From positions 1 to 12,214 of the forward strand of contig CANQHL010000033.1 in NCBI GenBank assembly GCA_947623775.1: DNA of 12,214 nt. Reading direction: 5' to 3'. This stretch comes from an uncultured Clostridia bacterium. Its GTDB lineage: Bacteria > Bacillota > Clostridia > Christensenellales > UBA1242. The position numbers were made by a program, and so were the translations under genes. Below are positions 7,237 to 12,214 of this stretch, in pieces. Position 1 is the stretch's first letter. Each line of letters starts with the position of its first letter. The notes below the pieces were generated by a model. The model searched no databases and had not been told where the DNA came from. It worked only from the letters and a program-made list of their open reading frames with translations.

Positions 7237-7839
7237 ATGAAATATTTAAAATATTTTTTGGTATCCATTTTGGTTTTTGTTGGAACATTTACTTTTTCAG
7301 CTTGCGGGAAAAATGATAATCCTTTGACTAACGAATATTTGCCAAGCGAAATTTTGATTGCTTATTTTTCTTGCACAAATCACACAAAGCAAGTTGCCGA
7401 ATATATAGAGGATTACACGGACGGAAATTTGTTTGAAATAACACCAACCCAGCCATACACTGCTGAGGATTTGAGTTATAACAACAATTCGTCACGTACT
7501 TTTCTTGAAGATAAAAATGAAAGTGCAAGACCAGAAATTTCAAATCAAGTTGAAAATATAGGAAATTACAAAATTATCTTCTTGGGCTATCCTATTTGGT
7601 TTGGAAAAGCACCTAAAATTATTTACACTTTTCTTGAAAGTTACAGCGAAAGCCTAAATGGAACGATTATAATTCCATTCTGCACATCGGCATCAAGTGG
7701 CATGGGAAATAGTGCGAACAACATTCATTCACTTGCGCCAAATGCTGAATGGAAAAACGGAAAAAGATTTTCTTCTTCCGCGTCAAAAAATTTGGTTGAG
7801 GATTGGCTTAAAGAGGACTTAAATTTGATAGTTGTTTAA
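7237..7839 (+). CDS. Lipoprotein flavodoxin (membrane-anchored, extracellular)
   Basis: The protein has 200 residues. The signal peptide has a basic start (MKYLKYF), a hydrophobic core and the lipobox FSAC, with Cys23 as the lipid-anchor residue. It is followed by a short linker (GKNDNPLTNEYLPSE) and a complete Flavodoxin_4-like domain: phosphate loop SCTNHTK (residues 45-51), GYPIWFGKAPKI (117-128) with Trp121 at the flavin, and TSASSGMGNS (150-159). It parallels the cytoplasmic flavodoxin at 4141 along its length and probably arose by duplication plus gain of a secretion signal. It should hold FMN on the outer face of the membrane, where it might accept electrons for extracellular reduction. 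It is the last gene of the TetR-headed operon, 9 bp after the CMD-cupin gene. Confidence 0.9.
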   Translation: MKYLKYFLVSILVFVGTFTFSACGKNDNPLTNEYLPSEILIAYFSCTNHTKQVAEYIEDYTDGNLFEITPTQPYTAEDLSYNNNSSRTFLEDKNESARPEISNQVENIGNYKIIFLGYPIWFGKAPKIIYTFLESYSESLNGTIIIPFCTSASSGMGNSANNIHSLAPNAEWKNGKRFSSSASKNLVEDWLKEDLNLIVV

Positions 7840-7861
7840 AATATTTAAATAACAATTTTTT
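7832..7861 (+). terminator. Weak AT-rich terminator-like hairpin after the redox operon
   Basis: TTGTTTAAA (7832-7840) pairs with TTTA plus AACAA (7844-7847, 7851-7855), leaving a 3-nt bulge (AAT) and an ATA loop, followed by six T's (7856-7861). The stop codon lies within the stem. The stem has almost no GC pairs, so termination may be partial, with read-through into the next gene. Confidence 0.4.
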
Positions 7862-7922
7862 AAGCAGCCCTTTGAAGCGGTGAAGATATAAATTGTAAAA
7901 AAGGAAAGCGGGTGAGATAATT

Positions 7923-8507
7923 ATGAAAGATTTTATATTTATAATCGGACCTAGTGGAGTTGGAAAAACAACGTTGGCAAAAGGATTATATGAACATTAT
8001 AAAGGGGTTTATTTTGAACAAAATATGATTCCTGAATTTGTTGTACCGCAAGGAGAAGATGAAGGTAAATTTGAGGAACAAGTAATGTGGGAATCCTCAA
8101 TTATGTTGTTAAAATATTTTCATAATAAGGGGTTAAAAAATATAATTGCTCTTGACTTTAATGATGTTAGAACCAGAGAAATACCTGAAATATTTAAAGG
8201 TACAAACTTTATCACATTAAAATTGATTTCTACTGATTATGAACAAAATAAAAAACAAATGTTATCACGCGGCGAGGACGGCTTAATTGATTTAGAATTA
8301 TTGGAAGTTTCTACAAAAAAAATAATGAATAGAGAGTTGTTGCCAAATGAGGTTATTTTAGATGTTGCTGGGAAAACAAAAGATGAGGTATTAAGCAATG
8401 CAATTAGGATAATTGATAATTACAATCCTTTATTAAATTATACTTATAAAATGCCAGACAAAAATTTATTTTATTCCTGGGTATATAGTGATGGTTTAAG
8501 AAACTAA
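7923..8507 (+). CDS. P-loop NTPase, small-molecule kinase-like
   Basis: The protein has 194 residues. A perfect Walker A motif GPSGVGKTT lies at residues 9-17, right after the first strand (FIFII), the layout of nucleoside- and small-molecule kinases such as guanylate kinase-like and AAA_33 proteins. IIALDFNDV could be the Walker B-like strand, SRGED a lid arginine segment, and EVILDVAGKTKDEVLSNAI the late strand-helix common in such kinases. It lacks the guanylate kinase GMP-binding pattern, so the substrate is open. GGTGAG at 7911-7916 is a modest ribosome binding site. No clear promoter lies in the 83 bp upstream, so expression may depend on read-through from the redox operon. Confidence 0.78.
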   Translation: MKDFIFIIGPSGVGKTTLAKGLYEHYKGVYFEQNMIPEFVVPQGEDEGKFEEQVMWESSIMLLKYFHNKGLKNIIALDFNDVRTREIPEIFKGTNFITLKLISTDYEQNKKQMLSRGEDGLIDLELLEVSTKKIMNRELLPNEVILDVAGKTKDEVLSNAIRIIDNYNPLLNYTYKMPDKNLFYSWVYSDGLRN

Positions 8508-8522
8508 TGAAGCGTTTTAAAT

Positions 8523-8566
8523 AAAAAGATTACAAAATGGGTTCACCTCAAATTTGTAATTTTTTT
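8523..8566 (+). terminator. Rho-independent terminator after the kinase-like gene
   Basis: ATTACAAA (8529-8536) pairs with TTTGTAAT (8553-8560). AAAAA and G upstream can extend the stem against the T-run (8561-8566). The loop holds a possible small GG/CC inner pair around TTCA. The run of seven T's (8560-8566) supports termination. Confidence 0.75.
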
Positions 8567-8612
8567 ATTGGATGATGTAATATATTTTTGCTTAATTTTT
8601 TAATTAAATTAG

Positions 8613-8642
8613 TTGAAAAACTAAGATTAAATATGGTATTAT
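8613..8642 (+). promoter_or_regulatory. Sigma-A promoter with extended -10 for the tandem GNAT gene
   Basis: TTGAAA (8613-8618) and TATTAT (8637-8642) are separated by 18 bp. TGG directly before the -10 gives the extended TGn motif. The ATG at 8663 follows GAGG (8654-8657), leaving a short leader. Confidence 0.7.
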
Positions 8643-8662
8643 AAAATATAAACGAGGTTATT

Positions 8663-9796
8663 ATGAATTTAAATTTGGTTGAAATAAATAGCGAAAATTT
8701 ACTTGTGGCAAGTCTTATACAATTTAAAATTTTCTATTTGGCGAGTTGTTTTGACGACTATGAATACTGTGCGTCACATAATACAGGGGATAGAAAATAC
8801 TTTTTGGTGTATGTAGATGAAAAGCCAATAGGAGTAACGGGCATGTCTCCTGATGATAAAGAAAAAGGTATGTGCTGGGTAACTTGGTTTGGTCTGCTAC
8901 CGGAGGCACGTGGAAAGGGGTATGGAAGAATTATACTTGAAAAAACTTTGGATATGATAAAAAATAAGGGCTACAAAACCGCTCGACTATATACAAGTCG
9001 AAAATGGAATGTAAATGCACAGTTTTTATATAAAAAAGTTATGGATCTGGAAGAACCTTATCAACAAGAGGGTGAAGACTACGCACATTACGTAGTTTTC
9101 AGCAAATCATTAACAGACAAACCTGTTTTGCCGATTGGAAACAGGAATTTACACATAAAGCATTCAGAGGAAGAAGACACTCTTTCAATCAAGCACTTAA
9201 AAGAATATATCAAAAATCATATAGTAAAAATTGACAATGAAAAGGATGTAGATTTATTTAAATTTTTACGATTACAAATAATGCCTCAGGACTTTCCTTT
9301 ATGTGAAATTAAATCACAACGACTAATGTTGTCTTTATTTAAACAACACAAGTATGATGTGTATGTTATGAAAGAAAATAGTGAAATTTATGGATATGGC
9401 ATTTTTTACAATTGTAGAAATGGATTTTCTATGCTTGATTATTTTGCGGTAAAAAATGATATTAGAGGAATTGGTTTTGGTGGACTTTTTCTAGAACAAC
9501 TTATCAAAAACTATAAAAATATTGTTATAGAATTGGATCCGTTTGTCTTAAAAGATGAAAAGAGTATAAATACAAGACGTTTTAAATTTTATGAAAAATC
9601 ATCTTTTAAGTTGACAAATTTAAAAGCCATTTTACACAAAAAGTATACATACTTTATTGCAGTTTTAACAAAAAATAAACAAAATTCCAATCTTAAAAAT
9701 AAGATTATTGAGTTATATCAAGAAGCGTTCAAACCAAATCAATTTGAAATCATCGAGAATAACTGTATAAACACCAGCACAGAAAATCGCGACTGA
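8663..9796 (+). CDS. Tandem GNAT-domain acetyltransferase
   Basis: The protein has 377 residues with two GNAT domains. The N-terminal one (about 1-150) has a complete acetyl-CoA loop, GLLPEARGKGYGRIILEK (residues 77-94), and the later WNVNAQFLYKKVMDLEE segment. The C-terminal one (about 195-340) has VKNDIRGIGFGGLFLEQL (263-280), then the strand IVIELDPF and RRFKFYEKSSFKL, which matches the GNAT end pattern. Both cofactor loops look intact, so either half could be active. The tail (about 341-377) is charged and likely helical. It has its own promoter and a terminator just before it, so it is probably transcribed separately. The substrate is unknown. Two-domain GNATs include antibiotic and mycothiol-pathway enzymes, but nothing here picks one. 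Confidence 0.85.
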   Translation: MNLNLVEINSENLLVASLIQFKIFYLASCFDDYEYCASHNTGDRKYFLVYVDEKPIGVTGMSPDDKEKGMCWVTWFGLLPEARGKGYGRIILEKTLDMIKNKGYKTARLYTSRKWNVNAQFLYKKVMDLEEPYQQEGEDYAHYVVFSKSLTDKPVLPIGNRNLHIKHSEEEDTLSIKHLKEYIKNHIVKIDNEKDVDLFKFLRLQIMPQDFPLCEIKSQRLMLSLFKQHKYDVYVMKENSEIYGYGIFYNCRNGFSMLDYFAVKNDIRGIGFGGLFLEQLIKNYKNIVIELDPFVLKDEKSINTRRFKFYEKSSFKLTNLKAILHKKYTYFIAVLTKNKQNSNLKNKIIELYQEAFKPNQFEIIENNCINTSTENRD

Positions 9797-9809
9797 AGCA
9801 AGCGAATCC

Positions 9810-9838
9810 TTGAGCCATTAAAGGAAAATGTTTATATA
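9810..9838 (+). promoter_or_regulatory. Possible promoter for the phosphoesterase-NADAR gene
   Basis: TTGAGC (9810-9815) and TATATA (9833-9838) are 17 bp apart. The -10 lies inside the left arm of a 13-bp inverted repeat. It is the best candidate in the 153-bp gap but is not strong. Confidence 0.4.
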
Positions 9839-9865
9839 AATCTTTTTCATCATATATAAACATTT
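9826..9865. repeat. 13-bp perfect inverted repeat
   Basis: AAATGTTTATATA (9826-9838) is repeated in reverse at 9853-9865 around a 14-nt spacer. No T-run follows on the plus strand, so it is not a standard terminator for the GNAT gene. It may be a protein site or an mRNA hairpin. Confidence 0.7.
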
Positions 9866-9896
9866 AGAGGAAAAACAACAAATACTAAATTCAAAA

Positions 9897-9935
9897 TTTG
9901 TCACTTACTTGACAAAGTTTTTCACTTAATTGAAA
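9897..9935. promoter_or_regulatory. Two related palindromes 21 bp apart before the phosphoesterase-NADAR gene
   Basis: Site 1 is TTTGTCA-CTTACT-TGACAAA (9897-9916). Site 2 is TTTCA-CTTAAT-TGAAA (9920-9935). They share the arm and spacer pattern TCACTTA-x-TTGA. The centres (9906.5 and 9927.5) are 21 bp apart, about two helical turns. They lie between the candidate promoter and the ribosome binding site AAAGGAG. A repressor site is the simplest reading; the regulator is not identified. Confidence 0.6.
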
Positions 9936-9949
9936 TTAAAGGAGTAAAA

Positions 9950-10393
9950 ATGATTTTTTTTACAAGTGACACTCACTTTGAAAGCGAAGACACGCTGATG
10001 AGAGAAAACCGACCTTTCACTAGTTGTCACGAATTTTATGAATATGTAATAAATTTATGGAACACTCAAGCTAAAGAATGTGACATAATTTATCATCTGG
10101 GAGATTTTTTCAGTTACATTTCTCAAGATCGGGAGTCTTGGTCAAAAAGTGTGGTCGGTGTCAAGAAAATCAACGCACCTGTTGTTTTGATTATTGGCAA
10201 TAATGAAGAAAGGGTTATAAAAGATGTTTATGGCGGGGATTTTCAAGCGTTTAGAAAATTTTGTATTGATTGTGGATTTAAAGATGTGAAAAAAAGACTG
10301 CATGCTCACATTGAGAGGGAAACAATTTTATTTAAATCATTATCCAAAAAATCACAAAAACGATTGTGTGAATCTTTTTGGTCACACACATAG
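9950..10393 (+). CDS. Calcineurin-like metallophosphoesterase, N-terminal part (frameshifted)
   Basis: The ATG follows AAAGGAG at 5 bp. The first 115 residues are a clear metallophosphoesterase: FTSDTHF with D7 and H9, the RPFTS and NLWN segments seen in small phage- and bacterial-type members, YHLGDF with D52, and IIGNNEE with N84. The GNH motif reads GNN here, so the catalytic-type His of that motif is absent. After K115 the frame loses similarity and stops at 10393. The lost motifs (LNHYP, FGHTHR) continue in the +1 frame, so this is the 5' part of one gene ending at 11027. Removing one A from the A7 run at 10289-10295 restores a 358-residue product. Translated as written, the 147-residue product lacks half its metal ligands and should be inactive. 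Confidence 0.85.
   Translation: MIFFTSDTHFESEDTLMRENRPFTSCHEFYEYVINLWNTQAKECDIIYHLGDFFSYISQDRESWSKSVVGVKKINAPVVLIIGNNEERVIKDVYGGDFQAFRKFCIDCGFKDVKKRLHAHIERETILFKSLSKKSQKRLCESFWSHT
10289..10295 (+). other. A7 homopolymer: site of the one-base frameshift
   Basis: The frame entering is GTG AAA AAA A. The frame that continues the protein needs one A fewer, giving ...VKK then DCMLTLRGKQF. The +1 frame is open from 10290, directly after a TGA at 10287-10289, so the shift must fall at or just after this run. Possible causes are a read or assembly error, a true mutation, phase variation, or polymerase slippage. Confidence 0.85.
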
Positions 10394-11027
10394 AACAACA
10401 GGTTTATGGAAATTGTACGGGCTAAATGTCGGATGTGATTTAAATCATTTTTATCTATTCTCCGAAGATGAAATTTTCAGACTATTGGAATTAAAATCCA
10501 AATGGTGGGATAGTGATGTTGACAATCTCGACAATATAAACTATAGAAAATCGCTAAAACATTATAAAGATTATTATTTGGCAGATAATATAAACACTTG
10601 CAATTTTATTGGTTTTTCTCAGCGTGAATTTTATTGTCTAGACAACTGTTCCGCATTTAAAATTGAATATGATGGGGTTGTTTTTAGCACTGTGGAGCAC
10701 GCCTATCAAGCGTATAAATTCAAGGCAACGGCCCCGCAAATTTTCAACAAAATAGTCAACAGCTTTTCTCCTTATGAAGCAAGAAAAATTGCCGACCAAA
10801 ACCAAGATAAGGTTGCAGGCAATTGGAATGATGTTAGGCTTGAACTTATGGAGAAACTTCTTAAAGCCAAATTAAACCAAAACACTTATGTCAAAGAGAA
10901 ATTGAAAGAAACGCAAAATTATATAATTTGCTACGACGATGAGGACGAATTTTGGGGCATTGGACCAAAAAGGAATGGAGAAAACAACTTAGGCAAAATT
11001 TGGATGAAATTAAGGGATGAAATATAA
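10302..11027 (+). CDS. C-terminal phosphoesterase motifs plus NADAR (YbiA-like N-glycosidase) domain
   Basis: This is the continuation of the gene at 9950; the frame is open from 10290. The ATG at 10302 has no ribosome binding site, so separate translation is unlikely. The first part completes the phosphoesterase: LNHYP and NLFGHTHR with the metal-binding histidines, then LNVGCDLN. A linker leads to a NADAR domain (about residues 100-241 from this ATG): CNFIGFSQREF, STVEHAYQAYKF with the conserved E132-H133 and Q136, VAGNWNDVR, EFWGIG, and the end signature NGENNLGKIWMKLRDE. NADAR proteins cleave N-glycosidic bonds. E. coli YbiA removes damaged riboflavin intermediates, and other members remove ADP-ribose from guanine in DNA. 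The fusion suggests sequential action on a ribosyl-phosphate or ADP-ribose-type substrate. A strong terminator follows. Confidence 0.87.
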   Translation: MLTLRGKQFYLNHYPKNHKNDCVNLFGHTHRTTGLWKLYGLNVGCDLNHFYLFSEDEIFRLLELKSKWWDSDVDNLDNINYRKSLKHYKDYYLADNINTCNFIGFSQREFYCLDNCSAFKIEYDGVVFSTVEHAYQAYKFKATAPQIFNKIVNSFSPYEARKIADQNQDKVAGNWNDVRLELMEKLLKAKLNQNTYVKEKLKETQNYIICYDDEDEFWGIGPKRNGENNLGKIWMKLRDEI

Positions 11028-11107
11028 CGGGACAGACACAAAAAAGCCCATTTTTATTAAAAAATTTATAGTTTTTTGCTTGTAATTAAGTGGTTTTAAT
11101 TAATGAC

Positions 11108-11141
11108 AAAAAGTCTTTGATTTCTATCAAAGACTTTTTTT
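11108..11141 (+). terminator. Strong Rho-independent terminator after the NADAR gene
   Basis: A 14-bp perfect stem pairs AAAAAGTCTTTGAT (11108-11121) with its complement (11126-11139) around a TTCT loop and ends in seven T's (11135-11141). The matching A-run on the left could allow reverse termination. The stem shares the AAAAAGnC...GnCTTTTT style of the terminator at 3196. Confidence 0.9.
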
Positions 11142-11315
11142 AGCAAATTTTACATTTTTTTTGTTAAATTTACAACAAAAGTTACTGAAAAAGATTTATA
11201 TTTTAAACGCAATAATTTATTTGGAAAGAAAAGTTTGCAAAATTTTGATACAAATTTAAAGATAAATGCTATTTCAAACGAAAAGAGAAGAAATGAAATC
11301 TATATAAATAAAACA
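11142..11315. other. Non-coding, very AT-rich spacer
   Basis: No gene, RNA or repeat is supported here. It separates the terminator from the promoter of the last gene. Confidence 0.6.
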
Positions 11316-11344
11316 TTTTGAAAAAAATAAAAATTTGGTATAAT
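11316..11344 (+). promoter_or_regulatory. Promoter with extended -10 for the lipoprotein gene
   Basis: A perfect TATAAT (11339-11344) is preceded by TGG, an extended -10. A weak -35 (TTTTGA, 11316-11321) is at 17 bp. The start should be near 11351, which gives a very short leader before GGGAGG (11355-11360). Confidence 0.7.
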
Positions 11345-11364
11345 ATAAATATATGGGAGGAGTT

Positions 11365-12214
11365 ATGAAAAAACTATTCAGCATTTTGGCAGTTATTGCA
11401 TTTGTGCTTACTGGTGGAATTTTGCTTACTGCATGTGGTGGTGATAAAGAATACGCTTATCACATTCCAAGTCAAGAAGAAATGGAAGCGGCTGGCGTTG
11501 AAAACATTGCCACAAGTTCGGGTCATATCACCAATGACGACAAAACCTTTTATTTTTATTTTATGGAAAGATATTCTTATGACGAAAACACATTGACCGT
11601 TCATTTTTTAAATAACGCTGGGCAAGAAGTGGATGTGTCTGCCTTTAAACTTGAAAGTTTTGACCAAAACATGAACAAAAAAACTTATTGTGTGACGCTG
11701 CAAGAGCCACAAGAAGTCACAATCACGCTTGAAGGCAAGGCAAGAATTGAGACGAAAACTCTTTCAATTGAGAAGGTTGGTGACAAATTTTTTGGCACAG
11801 ACGAAGAGTTGTCATCAGTGCAAAAAGCAAACTTTATGATAACTTTGCAAATCAACAACGAATCTACAGCCCCATTGTCGATTGAAGAGTTTAACACAGC
11901 GTTGGATCTGGGAGTAAATCCAGTGCTGAAGGCAAGCCAAGAACTTGACTATGGCTCAACAATAAAAATCACCATGTGGAACAAAAGTGTTTTGAGCCTG
12001 CTTGGAGAAACCGTAAGATTTTTCGGTCAAGACGAATTCCATCAAGACTATGAAAACATTGGCGATTATACATACAGCACCGATGTTTCAGAAGGAAGGA
12101 CAGTTCTTAAAAGCACAGTCACTTATGAACTCATTGACGACGTCACAATGCGTTTTGTTTTAGAAAATAAGCATTTTGAAAATACAAAGTTTGATGCTGA
12201 TGGCACCCCTTTAA
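11365..12214 (+). CDS. Lipoprotein of unknown function (3' end outside window)
   Basis: The frame starts at the ATG at 11365 behind GGGAGG and stays open for 283 codons to the window edge, so the gene is cut off. The signal peptide is MKKLFSILAV plus a hydrophobic core, with the lipobox LTAC and lipidated Cys24, then GGDKEY. The mature part looks beta-rich, with alternating strands such as KTFYFYFMERYSY, TLTVHFLNNAGQEVDV, NFMITLQINNES and STVTYELIDDVTMRFVL. This suggests one or two immunoglobulin-like beta-sandwich repeats, but no family was recognised. It has its own promoter and is separated from the upstream gene by a strong terminator. Its location should be the outer face of the cytoplasmic membrane. 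Confidence 0.85.
   Translation, partial: MKKLFSILAVIAFVLTGGILLTACGGDKEYAYHIPSQEEMEAAGVENIATSSGHITNDDKTFYFYFMERYSYDENTLTVHFLNNAGQEVDVSAFKLESFDQNMNKKTYCVTLQEPQEVTITLEGKARIETKTLSIEKVGDKFFGTDEELSSVQKANFMITLQINNESTAPLSIEEFNTALDLGVNPVLKASQELDYGSTIKITMWNKSVLSLLGETVRFFGQDEFHQDYENIGDYTYSTDVSEGRTVLKSTVTYELIDDVTMRFVLENKHFENTKFDADGTPL

Noticed and set aside
9909..9914. TTGACA as a -35 box for the phosphoesterase gene
   Set aside because: No acceptable -10 lies 15-19 bp downstream, and the start codon follows too closely. It is better explained as the right arm of a palindrome.
10290..10296. A AAA AAG as a programmed -1 frameshift site
   Set aside because: The heptamer is out of phase with the incoming frame (AAA AAA AGA), and the downstream frame requires a +1, not a -1, shift.
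10302..10304. Independent start of a separate NADAR gene
   Set aside because: There is no ribosome binding site, and the reading frame begins with phosphoesterase motifs (LNHYP, GHTH) that need the upstream part.

Overview
The window reads as a low-GC, Gram-positive-type genome, most likely an uncultured Clostridia-like member of the Bacillota. The basis is strong AGGAG/GGAGG ribosome binding sites, TTGACA/TATAAT promoters, lipobox lipoproteins, MBG-type surface repeats and TGA used as a stop. This is inferred from style; no marker gene fixes the taxon. No rRNA, tRNA, CRISPR array or insertion sequence was seen. Every gene lies on the plus strand.

Region 1 (1-3228), cell surface. The 3' end of a large MBG-repeat surface protein with a C-terminal membrane anchor is followed 15 bp later by a membrane protein. 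That second protein has an N-terminal helix, an acidic linker made of a 177-bp tandem duplication, and a conserved but unnamed C-terminal domain. A strong hairpin terminator closes the unit.

Region 2 (3440-7861), a TetR-headed redox operon. A consensus sigma-A promoter is framed by two near-identical 18-bp repeats, each holding the palindrome TGACA-N3-TGTCA. They lie over the -35 and over the start point, 33 bp apart. Downstream come a TetR-family regulator, a flavodoxin, a flavodoxin-fold reductase with a compact four-cysteine motif, a GNAT acetyltransferase, an acyl-ACP thioesterase-like protein, a carboxymuconolactone decarboxylase-cupin fusion and a second flavodoxin made as a lipoprotein. 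The layout suggests an autorepressed, inducible response to a redox-active or electrophilic small molecule, with flavin proteins on both sides of the membrane.

Region 3 (7923-11141), three accessory enzymes: a P-loop kinase-like protein, a tandem GNAT protein with its own promoter, and a calcineurin-like phosphoesterase joined to a NADAR (YbiA-like N-glycosidase) domain. The last gene is broken in this sequence by a one-base frameshift at a run of seven A's (10289-10295). Removing one A gives a 358-residue two-domain protein with a full set of phosphoesterase and NADAR motifs. This fusion, with the paired palindromes just upstream of it, is the most interesting part of the window.

Region 4 (11316-12214): a promoter with an extended -10 and the first 283 codons of a lipoprotein that runs off the end of the window.
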